A DNA stretch of 64,000 nucleotides from Hyalella azteca. Lineage: Eukaryota; Arthropoda; Malacostraca; Amphipoda; Hyalellidae. A model generated the notes under the pieces. It was not told where the DNA came from. It saw nothing but the letters and a program-made list of their open reading frames with translations, and did no database searches. The position numbers and the translations under genes are program-made. Positions 49,701 to 60,378 of the stretch are shown in pieces. Where the stretch lies: NCBI RefSeq assembly GCF_000764305.2, contig NW_025930619.1:103364-167363 (forward strand). The letters run 5' to 3'. Each line of letters opens with the position of its first letter. Position 1 is the stretch's first letter.

Positions 49701-52700
49701 ACACAGGAAAGTTTACCTGAGAGACACTTAAATCCTCTCTAAGGTTCTAACCATTAATAATCTCATGAAAGTTATCATGTGACCGTATTTCATGCAGGAA
49801 TCATCAATTTCTGAAAAACAGTTTACCAGTGAGGCCGTTCGTTTCAACTCTCATGTAATAGTGTAATCTCGACTCAGTTTGATCGTTTATCGTGTTGTTA
49901 TCACTGAGACTCGGATAACGGATTACCTGTGAGTTCATTAGACTGTTTAAACTATGGTAATCATGACCGCTGAAATTACAGTGTACCTATGAACCATTAA
50001 ATGACATTAATTAATGTAAAATGACGGCTACTTAGAACGGGCTTGAGCCTCAGAGTTGACAAAAGCAAGACTGCGTTTCGAGATGCAAGCTGACCTACAA
50101 AGATTATTGCTCCGGCCCCATGCAGACGTCTTGGAGGCGCTTTCCATCCCTGTGGTCCAGAGCACCGTTTTGGAGCTTCTGTAAATAATGGCAAAACCCG
50201 GGGCACTTTGTAGCTAAGATTGTGGATACAATGAATGTGCGCCCTGTGCGTGACCATTACACGGTTCTTTGCCACAAAATTTTTTGGGCCGCAAGCTTTA
50301 CGTACGTTCCTTTGTACGGACTTGATTCTAAGATTTAATTACAATATCTATCGTCGTGTAAAACGCTTCCTCAACGCAACAAATAATACATACGCGATAA
50401 ATCGTGACCAGCATAAAAGTATCCTCACATGCAAACAAATCTTCAAGTTAGAAGTCCCCCCCCAACATAAATAAATAGTATACAAAAATGATAAATGTTC
50501 TTCAAGCGGCCAAACATGTATCAAGTGTAACAATTTTTTAGAAAAACGAGGCAACTGCCATGATGACCATGAAGCACTTATTACAGCCAACTGTTTAGCA
50601 CTGCCGTTCATCAACACAAAAAATATAACTCAGTACTCACTGCAGTGAGTGGCAGATAGCTCATTTTCTCGTCGACGAAAACGTGAAGTCACGGACAGAC
50701 GGACAGACAGACGGACATGACAAGCACAATAGCGCCTTTTTTCTATAAATGAGAAAATGTGCTAAAAAGACATCTTAATCTTAATTCTTCAATTTCATGC
50801 AACCTCCCTAAAAAACATGTAATTTATTCATCATGAAACGTGAAAAAATTGCGAGCTTACGTGCAAAAATCAAACTTTTCCCAGTAACAACCCTACTTCT
50901 ACTTCTTAAATAAAGTTGAATGTTGAAAAGAAGTTACTCTGCTCCAATTTTGCTACTCTGAATTTTAACCAATAACTACTGGGCCACCCTGCCCTAAAGA
51001 TTGTTTCGCTGGCAGTAAAGGAGTTGAAAAACAATGCCATATCGAGTCTCACATAGGGTTACAGATGAAAACATTTGATCGTAATTATAACAGTAATAAT
51101 CAAATTTGCGTAACAGGTTACCTGTGAAACCGTTTCATCGTATTTTGCGTGGTAACCATCAAACGAGCGACCAACTTCAACTTCGCTAGGCGCGGCGGAA
51201 GAGGCGGATGACGATTTATGACTGCCGAAAACAGAGCCGGAAGCCGGGTCCCATAGTCCACCCAAATCTATTTCCAGGGGCAAGATGCCGACCGAGTAGA
51301 GAAGCGTGAGCTTCAGGAACACGAAGAGCAGCAAGATGAACTGCGCCATCGACACTTCGCCGAGCTCTACTCCGTTTGTATTCGTTGGCGTAGCTTCAAT
51401 CTCCTCAGCAATAGCATGGACTTCGACGATTAGCGCACAAATTACCTCAAGTACAAGTAGCAGCCCGAGCCGCTGCTTTTCTTTCCGTAACCTCATGCCT
51501 TAAAATGTTTGTTTGCGTATCCGAAAAATATAAATCTATTCAGGTCATTAATTTCGCTAAAATAGTGAGAGTCATCAAATAGAGGACAATATTTATCCTA
51601 TTTCAGTTTCAACAAAAGTTCAGACGCACACAAAATCAACAAAAAATTGTACATAAACGACAATTAAAGACACACTCAATAACGAATTTTGATCCCGTAT
51701 TAAAAATATTTGTGTTATTTAACTCATTTTAAGTGACTCACGATAAACACATAGACATCATGCACCATTTAATCGGCATTCTAATATCATTTAGTTTATT
51801 TGTTGAATGGCAAAATGACCAGCAAGGAGTACCGGCGAATAAAGTTCGATCGCGAGCGACTTAGGGCACGCTTGCTCCCCACAGGTGGCGAAATCAAGAC
51901 TGTTCTGCGTTTCGAGACGCAGGTTGACCTACTAACATGTCTCAGACTGGCCTAAACAACCTGCAAATGCTTTCTATCCTTGCGGTCCAGAGTGCCGGCC
52001 AGTACCTGGTCCTCAGAATGTAACGGCCCAACTCCGGTAGAAGCCTTCTCAGATCTGATCAACTGTTGACGTTGTGCTAATGCATTTATCGACCGAATGC
52101 GAGCCTATTGCATTTATGTAAACATGATTTCACGTTTTGAAAATTTATCTTTTTTTGGAGTTACTTCGACACAATAAACAGGATTTAAAAGAATGGAAAA
52201 AATGAACCTCAAACGTTATGCACGAAGTCATTATGCCATAAAAACCGCAGTTGATGTTGTCTCTCAAATATAGCAAATACCACAGAATATATCTTTTATT
52301 CAGCCGATAAAAATTTTAGTTTGCCAAACAAAAACGAGTGCATTGTATGCCTGCGCAGTGCGCAGAGAGGAGGATGCTGTTTCAAGCACTTTCGTCTAAT
52401 AATTTAAATAAATATTATACTGTAGAGATTTCCAGTTAAAAAAATATTTCTAACGTACATCAACTAAAGAATTTGAATTTTTCTAAGATATTCCATATTC
52501 ACAAGAGTTAATCCGATATTTCAGGTATACAAGAGTTAGAGCCCAAACACACTTTCTTACCTCTGGCAACAAATCTCGTTTTCTACGCGATTGAGAAAAG
52601 AAGTCGAAAGGTATAGATTCTGCAGCCCACACCACAAGGATGATCAGCAGCATTATGTAGTCGTACCGATTAATTTGTTCCAGGACAACAGTGTCTGCAA

Positions 52701-54189
52701 TAAAAAAAATCAACAAATGAGGTGCGTTAGCAATCAATTTTATCTTAATAACAAACTGTAGCATGATAACTTTTCAAATAAATATAATATTATTAATATA
52801 TAACTAAATGACCATTAACATTGCTACCGGTCTATTGATTTTTTATTTATATCAAAATTATTCTGTGAAAATTAAGTTGCATTTGAGGAAAAAGCAACCA
52901 AAGTTTGATTTCACTATATAGTTTGTACAAATCCTTCAATCAAATTTCGTTTCAAAATTAGGGATAAATTATTCCAACGTTATTACCAATGTACAGGTTT
53001 TCGAGTCTAACCGAATATAAGCGAAGGATAATACGCAACAATGAGAAGTAATGTTTTGTATTAGTGAAGAATTTAGCCAAGCTGATGTTAGGCTTGCCTA
53101 ATTCATAAAGAGCAAAATTTACTAACGAATCTGTTGACATTTATGAGGAGACTCTTATTTAAAAGTCTCTAGTTTTGTTCTCGATGTAGCTATATAACAA
53201 AGGTGGCAAACACCTTTAATCGAGTTGTTAATTTCATGGTTGAATTAATAGTATTAATTCAACCATGGTTAATTTGATCTCTCAGCCCGACGGAAAGTTT
53301 TTCCCCTCTCCGGAAACAAGTAATTATATACGTAATCACTAATCAGCTTAATGCGAACTGCGATCTTCAGGTGAAGATGACTCAAGTGATTCTTAGCGGT
53401 CACTGCTAGTTTAATTTCATTCAAGTCTACTGCCACTTGCTTTATTGGCGAATAGAATGAAAGTAAAATTATCCAGAATATTGGTGAAAGAACATAAATG
53501 ACATTGCCCATATACGGATTACTCAATTAGTGCAACGGAAGAATAGCACAAATTATTTTCCAACTCACCGGCAGTGTTTTCAACCTTCAAAACCTGAAAG
53601 AAAAGAATGGAAAAATAAAGGATGAGTGATAAAGAAAGACATTATTTCTTGGCCAAAGTGTATCTAAAATTAGTATTGTCCACTTTATACACTCAATTTC
53701 TTTGTCATGGTTAACATGCAATATTCAGTAATGCATAGGTGCCCTGGGAGTAATCAAAATAAATAAGGCATATATGATATAGATGCACTACTGCTTCAAA
53801 AAATCGCATGGTTTTCACAAAAAATATTTTCTGCAGGTATTAGAAATTTTTCTAAATTGCTTGTTGTGACACACTCGGTTCGGTGAAGCGACGCTGGCGC
53901 TGCTTGTGTCATTCTTCAACGAGGCATCAAGTCCTTTTTTAGCGAAGTTCGAGCTGAAGTCGTACTCTACCGGCAAGATGCCCAACGTGTAGAGCAGGAC
54001 CAGCTCTAAAAACACGAGTATGAGGAGCAGAAACTGCGGCACGGATATCTCGGAGAGTTGAAAGCCGTGTTTGCTTTTCGGGTACATGGAAATACCTTCA
54101 ACTATGCAGTTTGTTGGAACCCATAGCCGCGATGCAATTATGTAAACCAGAGCCCATACTTGGGGTTTTAACGAACGGCTCCAATGCAT
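46786..54189 (-). CDS. DM4/12-like membrane protein with furin-like site, form A (five exons)
   Basis: Minus-strand exons 54189-53875, 53593-53569 (25 bases), 52694-52561, 47924-47806 and 46978-46786 join in agreeing phases to give 261 residues. Exon A1 has an N-terminal hydrophobic stretch and a second one (FLLLILVFLELVLLYTLGIL). Exon 3 has a further hydrophobic span (YIMLLIILVVWAAESIPF), then RRKRDLLPE, which contains a basic cleavage-like site. The shared C-terminal part has CPLQFVCEVDHW, HEFLIESMIAKWL and ETCPAMYPCPFDV. The spacing C..FVCE ... C..MYPCP, with an upstream RRKR, is what I recall of the arthropod DM4/12 family, whose function is unknown. The exon 3 to exon 4 intron would contain first exons B and C, so A may be one of three alternative starts. 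A candidate minus-strand AATAAA lies near 46535. Exons are well supported; the A-to-4 join is inferred. Confidence 0.6.
48565..48936 (-). CDS. Paralogous first exon C of the DM4/12-like locus
   Basis: 124 codons from ATG at 48936 to a CAG/GTAAAC donor, phase 0, so it can splice straight to the phase-0 exon at 47924 (giving 227 residues). It encodes a hydrophobic leader (LWLLFVTLLTCAIIAEI), the motif VEATPTAING, a second hydrophobic span (YIFFMLIFLKFTLLYAVGVL), LPLEIDLGGVWDP, and a polar Ser/Asp/His-rich end. It is clearly homologous to exon B along its whole length and to exon A in the hydrophobic half. The second span could be transmembrane, with the leader as signal peptide. No copy of the A2/A3 exons was seen between here and 47924. 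It could be an alternative promoter exon or the start of a separate tandem gene. Confidence 0.75.
49147..49290. other. Upstream flank of first exon C
   Basis: This is AT-rich sequence between exon C and its copy of the upstream repeat module. It is likely to include the promoter of exon C, but I see no clear TATA box on the minus strand. Confidence 0.3.
49290..49445 (-). repeat. Upstream module of the first-exon array, copy 1
   Basis: It shares CTGCGTTTCGAGACGCAGGT, TTGACCTACTAAC and the AGGGCACGCTTGC start with the segment at 51845-52000 and, more weakly, 50028-50172. CTGCGTTTCGAGACGCAG is a near-palindrome that can form a hairpin. It lies about 360 bases upstream of exon C, the same relative place as the copy upstream of exon B, so it moved with the exon in the duplication. 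Confidence 0.88.
49800..50030 (-). pseudogene. Decayed fourth first-exon copy (exon-end fragments)
   Basis: On the minus strand, two short stretches end like exons B and C. GAAACGAACGGCCTCACTG followed by GTAAAC resembles the B end GAAACGGTTTCACAG followed by GTAACC. TTCAG then CGGTCATGATTACC... to CTCACAG and GTAATC reads GHDYHSLNSLMNSQ, in the style of the HAKYDETVSQ end. Each has a plausible splice border, but no intact leader or hydrophobic span remains. With the repeat module just upstream this fits a degenerate array unit. They could also be small cassette exons. Confidence 0.4.
50028..50172 (-). repeat. Upstream module of the first-exon array, copy 2 (divergent)
   Basis: GCAAGACTGCGTTTCGAGAT followed by GCAAGCTGACCTAC, and later CCATCCCTGTGGTCCAGAG, align with the modules at 49290 and 51845 in the same order. 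This is the most diverged of the three, matching the decayed state of the exon remnant next to it. Confidence 0.75.
50618..50767 (+). mobile_element. Hairpin element with (GTCY)n core, copy 4
   Basis: It has the TATAACTCAGTACTCACTGC start, GGACAGAC-type core and GAGAAAATGTGCTAAAAAGA end. It lies between first exons B and C, on the opposite strand to the gene. The shorter core suggests repeat contraction. Confidence 0.82.
51122..51496 (-). CDS. Paralogous first exon B of the DM4/12-like locus
   Basis: 125 codons from ATG at 51496 to a CAG/GTAACC donor, phase 0. It has a hydrophobic leader (LGLLLVLEVICALIVEV), IEATPTNTNGVELGEVSMAQ, a second hydrophobic span (FILLLFVFLKLTLLYSVGIL), LPLEIDLGGLWDP and a Ser-rich polar end finishing HAKYDETVSQ. 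It is more similar to exon C than to A, and the similarity continues into the 5' flank (module at 51845), so B and C are the younger pair. It can join the exon at 47924 in frame (228 residues). No copy of the A2/A3 exons was found between B and C. Confidence 0.77.
51845..52000 (-). repeat. Upstream module of the first-exon array, copy 3
   Basis: It is closely similar to 49290-49445, including CTGCGTTTCGAGACGCAGGT and CTGGCCTAAACAACCTGC. It lies about 350 bases upstream of exon B. The conserved distance from both exons suggests that a unit of exon plus 5' flank was copied. Confidence 0.88.
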
Positions 54190-54199
54190 CTTGTGACAT

Positions 54200-55480
54200 C
54201 AACAAGAATGAATGTGAAGAATAACTGACGTCCTATGCTTGGAGTCTGTGCTGGCAGTCATTATTGTGTTTTTTTTTTTCAGAAGTTTGAAAATATTTCC
54301 TTGGAGTATGAATTCCGCTGAAATTGACAGACGTTGATTTCCGGTGCAAGAATATACCTAGTATCTTATCTAGTTATTCACATTTCTTCGGGTACACAGT
54401 CGAATCAAAAAGTTATATTCACTTCTGGTATAAAAATATACGGTCTTTAGAAAATAATAAGGATATCTTTTAGTTTTTCTGTAGTAATGAAGTTCCTCAA
54501 GTCACTGAACTCTAGTAATACCTTCCTTTGGGGCAGCTGAGCTGAATTTGGGGAAAACTGATGTTGACTGGTGAAATAAATTTTTATATTCTTAAAGAAA
54601 CTTTAAATTAATACCGGCCGGTTTATGTTAATTTAAAAATGTGGTCGTTGTGACGTACATGAAAGTGGTGTGTTTATTTCGTATAGATTTTAAAAAATTA
54701 CTGTGCTCATCATTAAATTATTTTTTTACTAGTCGTAGTATTTCAAAATATTGCCAGGTACTCTGATGACGGAAGTGGAGAACACAGTTCCTACAACGGA
54801 ATAGTGCATATATATCTGCCTGAGTTTAGCTTTCTGATGCTAACTGTCCGGCCATTAAAGTGATGAAACAATGATCAACAATAGCGTGCATTCACTTAAT
54901 GTGGTAACAAATATTCAATCACCATACCAGCAAAAAAGATACATTCTGAAAGAAGATAGAAGATAGTTTGAGAACACGGATCTATGATATATTTGGAATA
55001 GAGTCCGACTTGCACCCATTCACACAACTTTTCCCATCAAATGACGGCTGTAACACATGAGGAATCTAGCACCGTAAAACACACGGGAAATTTCAGTCCC
55101 TTGGGTAAGGAGTACTACTTTTGGCTCACTTCTCACCGCCCCGCGCAAGAAACTGAGCGAGTCCGACTGCATCGCGTTGCTTCTGTCTCGACTCTACGGG
55201 CCCCGAGTGACTTCAGACACCTGCCACCTCCTCACCATCTATCACACTGGTTGCAGACCTGCAGTCAATCAGCCTCTGCTGCTGCCAGTCTCGAATAACA
55301 TACAAAAATAACAATTTTACAACGACCGTTGAACCTGCACTAATCTTTAGTTAGCCATGTTTGATAGTGTAACTTTAACAAAAAATAACTCGGATGACCC
55401 AACATTCAGGTTCCTCGTTCTTAGTATAAGTGAATAATTTTTTATTCGACTATAATATTAGCTGAAAAATAATCATGTCA
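54200..55480. other. Flank upstream of exon A, no gene recognised
   Basis: This is mostly AT-rich. A GC-richer patch at 55110-55290 could hold the promoter or an untranslated exon for form A on the minus strand, but I found no clear core promoter. No copy of the upstream repeat module is present here, unlike exons B and C. Confidence 0.35.
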
Positions 55481-55494
55481 ATATGGTACCGAGA

Positions 55495-55660
55495 GAAACG
55501 GGTCGCCTGCCGAAGACCACCACTGCCCTGAATGTAATGGACCATCATGATTCCTGCCTTCCGGAACGTAGCTTTCAACACTTCAAGCCGTCCGTATCTA
55601 GGCCGTGGGTCGAACCAGCTCTCGGTCGAACGGCCACTTGTCGAAGGACGATAAATTTTG
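55495..55660. repeat. Dispersed repeat shared with 62565-62880, copy 1
   Basis: CCGAAGACCACCACTGCCCT, then a segment through CCGGAACGTAGC(T/C)TTCAACACTT and on to AAGCCGTCCGTATCTAGG, recurs in the second copy. There the two parts are separated by about 180 extra bases. On the minus strand both give a peptide like VHYIQGSGGLRQA, but no protein family is evident. Confidence 0.8.
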
Positions 55661-55799
55661 GAACAGAACAATGCTATCTGAAACCTAACCTCAGATGCAG
55701 TGAACGTAAAATTACGTAATTTAACGATGCCCGGAAGTCATATTCGATCCGAGGCCTGGTGGTGCATGGCAGGTTCTATGCTAGTAGGCCGGAGGAAGA

Positions 55800-55955
55800 C
55801 AAAGCCGAGTGGTTCACGGCTGATTTGGTGGATGTCCGGAGAGATCCAAGGCGTTCGATCCAGGGCTTATTGGTGCACAAAATTGGTGGTGCACGGCTGC
55901 GCTCCCAGGAACTTTACCATCATGGTACTCTGAACTGTAACCACTAGGCTAACCT
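55800..55955. mobile_element. tRNA-like SINE heads in opposing orientation
   Basis: On the plus strand AAAGCCGAGTGGTTCACGGC (A-box-like) is followed about 45 bases later by GGCGTTCGATCCAGGGC (B-box-like). Ending at 55955 on the minus strand is GGTTAGCCTAGTGGTTACAG followed by TTCAGAGTACC. This is the same start as the SINE at 32446. Two tRNA-related heads thus face each other, which points to nested or composite insertions. Confidence 0.55.
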
Positions 55956-55959
55956 ATTT

Positions 55960-58195
55960 TAAACTAACGAACTATGCCAATTACAATTAATAAATTTATC
56001 GCCTTATTCAATGCTGGGAACAAACTCAATAAATAACGTAGTTATTTTTAAAAGAAACTTTAACTAATAAAAGGAACTTTTTACCTAATGTGATATCGAA
56101 CGAGAAAATTCATTACGTAACGGCCTTACAGATGAAGCAATTCGTTATAGACAATGTTACCTGCATAACAAATTCATTTCCTACGAACAACAAATAAATT
56201 AAATATGTGCATATTAACCAGCGAGCTGCAATTTATTAAACTAACGGTCTCCCAGATTAACTAATTTTGGTAAACAACGCTTTTTCGACAGAAAAAAAAT
56301 CATTACCAGACATGCTTGCTGCAAAAAAATTCTTGGTGCCTAACATGCTCACAAAATGCTCTCAAAACGTACCAAAAAACTATAATTACATAATCTATGC
56401 GCCGCCTCATATGTACTCGCCGATCAGCCAAGTATGGCATCTCTAAAAAAAAAATCTATCTTCTAGCCGTCGTGGTCACACAACTGCCATTTACGAAGAA
56501 GGCACAGCTGATCGATGCACTGTCAAACTTAGTCTCTCATACGAGCGAACATGATCGTTTCGGCTTGATATGAAGCTCTACATTTCCCGCTGATTAACTG
56601 ATAGAATAAGTACCACTCGTTTTTCTATACCCAGATGTGTCCCCGACTTAAAGATATCATTTGAACTAATAACCTTGTCAGAGTTTCTTCTCGTAAAGCA
56701 GTGAACCGGTTCGAGAAAAATGCCCATCAGATAACGATGTACTAAATTCGAGTCTGGATTTTTTCCAGTTACAGCTCTCTGCATGCCTTGGGCAGTGTTA
56801 GGCCTTGGATAATCGTACAAAAACTTCATTTTTGCAATGAAAATAAATCAGTCTTTACTTTATTTCGTCGAATCAGTAAGAAGCGAATTAATTTGTCTTG
56901 ATAGGACTTGAAGTGCAATAAACTATTGTATAGTTCGTTTAGAATCTATAAAACAGTTATTTTCTAAAGAAGTAGTCTCAGCTATTAATTATTTCGCCCT
57001 CCGTAAAACGTGTCCCCACCAATTCATGATTCATAATTATTTTAGGCTGCGTGCAAACAATTTGAATTCGGGAAACAAGCTGATTTTTTGTGTCCAATTA
57101 AAAACTTAAAACGTCTTTTAATCCTTGAAAACATTTGCCTTTATGCGATAGAATACAAATTCAAATAATTACGTCGTCGAGGCGGGAGAAAGAGGAAATT
57201 TTCAGCAGAATGAACTCTTCGGCAAGCCGGCAGTTGGTGCGCTCACCGCATGAGATGAACTCAATGATACTCTCGAATAAATTAAGTTGTCGTGTATCCC
57301 TCTAAACTATCCATGTATATATATTTATGCTTCAGCTGCAACCGAGATCACCGATTATCGAACATCGTAAACACTGACGATAAAGCTGCGAGCACCTGAT
57401 TATTATACGACAAAACAGATCTTGATAGTAAATTTTCATCAATTTTTCTTATAGGAAATAACAGGATAATTCATTAAAACACAGCTAGAATTACTTTCGA
57501 AATGGAGCAAAAATGGTTTAAAATTGAAGGGGGAGAACAGGTTTTCCTCGTGTGAAGTAATGCACAGCAGGCAACGATTGCGCTTGCCAACCCGAGACTC
57601 TAATAAGACAAATAAAAATTGGCATCATTCGCCATTGAATCCGGTATATACTGGCAGCTTAATTTCGAACGCGTTGGACATTACACAAGCATGAACAGTG
57701 GGAACTCCAACACGGCTATTAGTGACGGTAGAATAACAAGTTATAGGCTATACAATATCATCAACTCTGAAATTAATAATATCAGATCCTAATTTGCTGT
57801 CATATTTACTTTCAATTTCGATTTGCACCGTGAGCCTTTAAAATATCAGGTAAAGTCGTTCAGGCAAGTCGATGTTTAGACAGATAGTAAATTTTTGCAG
57901 GTCCAGTGCTGGAAAGGCATTTATTCATAGAAGCGAATTTAGTTGGTTGCTTATTTTTGGTGGGGCGCACACTTTCCATAGGATTAAATGGCATTGAATG
58001 CGATAAAGTTGTATGCGTGTTAACAGAATAAACTTATTATGATGGCACGTGGTTAGTTATTAGTAAATCAATTATCAATTTAATAAAGTTATAAAATAAT
58101 TAATTGGTCAGCAAGTGTGATTGTACTAATCACAAATAATTAAAAAAGATTATTTGGAATAGTTTGGAGTATTATTGTATAATTAAACAGACAAT
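55960..58195. other. Repeat-rich intergenic DNA, no gene recognised
   Basis: Open frames are below 90 codons and unfamiliar (for example 56578-56829 on the minus strand). No terminal repeats or tandem arrays stand out. Confidence 0.45.
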
Positions 58196-58251
58196 AAAAA
58201 TTTTAAAGCGAAGAAAACACTACAAAAATTCAGCATATCTCTATTGAAAAT

Positions 58252-58277
58252 GTTTCGTAGACCAGCTCCGTCGTCAG
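58252..58277 (-). ncRNA. Hammerhead-like core in the left Penelope arm
   Basis: On the minus strand CTGACGA is followed by CGGAGCTGGTCTAC and GAAAC. This is the order of the conserved hammerhead core (CUGANGA, stem II, GAAA). Penelope-like elements are known to carry hammerhead motifs in their terminal arms. Stem II is imperfect in this copy, and I could not place stems I and III with certainty. Confidence 0.4.
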
Positions 58278-59400
58278 TTCGATAAATCTAGAACACAAAT
58301 AAAGTCAGAAAATTAATAAAGTTTGGAGTAAAAAAAGGAGTTAAAAAACTAAATTTACAAACAAAGGGCAGAATAATAAAGTAAGTACCTATCTATTCAA
58401 GATTTCTAATGGATAGGAACTATATATAGGCAGATGGATGCAGTTGAGGAAACTGAAATTAGAAAAATAAACTTTACTTAATGAATGCCAAAGCTTGAGA
58501 AATGATTTGATCAATTATGCTCAGAAATTCCAATTCAGCGGTACAAAACTTGACAGTGAACGCATATTCCCAATCTAACCTCAAATGAAATAACGCGTAC
58601 AGTACAAATAATGTCGCGCTGGCTGCACTGGAGGCACGAAACACACGGCAAAAGAGATGTGACGTACGAGATGCGACGGAGGTTATACTGCAAAATTAAC
58701 AGTTACAAACCAAGATTAGATTGATTGAACAAGTGTTATTGTATCATATGCTATTAATCATTATGAGGATCAAGATATATTGATCAATTTATGCAAAGTT
58801 AAGATTAAATATTTCGAGACTAACCTTCTAATTTATTACCGCTGGGGTAAATTTAGAAGTGGCTTGAAAGCCGTTTAGAGGTAGGTGTTTTGAAAGTGCA
58901 ATTGAGTGCAAAGGTTAGTATATTAATAAATGACTGGTCGACCCAACGTGACTCAGTTAATAAGGTTCGAGCGCCACAGGGCGTAAAGTTAATAGGCTCG
59001 AAAGCCGGCAATACTGCCAACTTTAATTAATGCGTCAGAGACGTCTTAAAGTTGGGTCAAACCAAATAGTAACGTGGCATGCATTAACTTGATGGAGGGC
59101 CCATAGCATGCATTAATTCAAAAAGATGATAGGAAGTGAAATTGCACTCTGGTCACTGCGGGCAATACAGTAGCCTAGAACACCATTTGAGTCACCTCCG
59201 TATCACATAAGCCAGTCAAAAGTTGAACCTAATGCTTCAAAATTTCTCTCGAAATCGATACTTGATCTAACTTAATCTCTAAGGTCTCCGTTACAGTAAA
59301 ACGGAACATAATTTCAATTAAATGTAACACGAATCAGTAAAATTTCTAATAACTTTTCTTCGATTATCTAAACTGGCAACATAATTCTATTAAAGTTACC

Positions 59401-60242
59401 ATGGAACTTGAATCGAACAATAGTTTGTCCTTTCTAGACTGCAATATTCCTAAATCTAATGGCCGTCTTCAAACATTTGTTTACAGAAAATCAACTTACA
59501 CCGGCTTAAGTACCAGCTTTTTTAGTATTTGTTCTTTTAGATTCAAGTTAAACAGGCTTCAAACACTATTACACCGCGGCTTTCGTATTTGCTCGACTTT
59601 CCATGCCCTGCATTCTGAATTTGAATTTTTGTGCAATATCTTCTAGCCTAATGGATTTCTTTTTCTGGCTTGGATTTTACCCATATTAAGAAATTCATGT
59701 CTAAGCGCCACAGTGAAGTTGTTCCAGAGCCTGATAGTAGAAACGTTATTTACAGTCCTCTTCAATACTTTGGCCATGCGTCCGAAGTTATGTCAAGAGA
59801 ATTAAGAGATTTGTTTATGAAATACTTTCCGGACATTAATCTTCGTATCTTACTGGTGAATAATTTCAAAATAGGTTCGTTTTTTAGGTACAAAGTTATC
59901 CTCCCTTGTCACATGTGATCGTTCCTAGTGTATAAATTTAGTTGTGCACGATGTGCATCTGCGTACGTTGGGATGACGGTACGCAACTTTTACACTAGGG
60001 TCGCTGAGCACAGAGGAGGAGTTATAAGACTGGGCAGTTACTATCGTGCCCTCCTCATTCGGCTGTGCGCACTCACGCCGAACAGTGCAACGTTCCAGTG
60101 TCCAACACTGACTTTAAGGTTTTAGCTTATAGTTCTTGTGCTTCCGATCTTCGTATTTTGGAATCATTGTATATTTTTAAAGAGAAGCCTAGTTTAAATG
60201 CTGCCTATAGTTCATATCCATTAGAAATTGTGAATAGATAGG
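59401..60242 (+). pseudogene. Penelope reverse transcriptase C-terminus and GIY-YIG endonuclease remnant
   Basis: The first fragment (59401-59646) includes LSFLDCNIPKSNGRLQTFVY, RKSTYTGLST and LQTLLHRGFRICST, the usual C-terminal part of a Penelope reverse transcriptase. After frame breaks comes THIKKFMSKR. Then LVYKFSCARCASAYVGMTVR and FYTRVAEHRGG match the GIY-YIG nuclease core with its zinc-binding cysteines, conserved Arg and His. After another frameshift near 60095 the tail reads DLRILESLYIFKEKPSLNAA. At least three frame breaks make it inactive. Confidence 0.85.
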
Positions 60243-60352
60243 TGCTTACTTTATTATTCTGCCCTTTGTTTGTAAATTTAGTTTTTTAACTCCTTTTTTT
60301 ACTACAAACTTTATTAATTTTTCGACTTTATTTGTGTACTAGATTTATCGAA

Positions 60353-60378
60353 CTAACGATGGAGCTGGTCTCCGAAAC
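60353..60378 (+). ncRNA. Hammerhead-like core in the right Penelope arm (mutated)
   Basis: The plus strand reads CTAACGA, then T, then GGAGCTGGTCTCC (a perfect 4-bp stem II with a five-base loop), then GAAAC. Compared with the left arm the invariant G of CUGA is changed to A, which would be expected to abolish cleavage. Stem II is better here than in the left arm. Confidence 0.4.

Noticed and set aside
53269..53526. 85-codon minus-strand frame between exons A2 and A3
   Set aside because: It has an acceptor-like start but no GT donor near its end, and A2-to-A3 joining already preserves phase without it.
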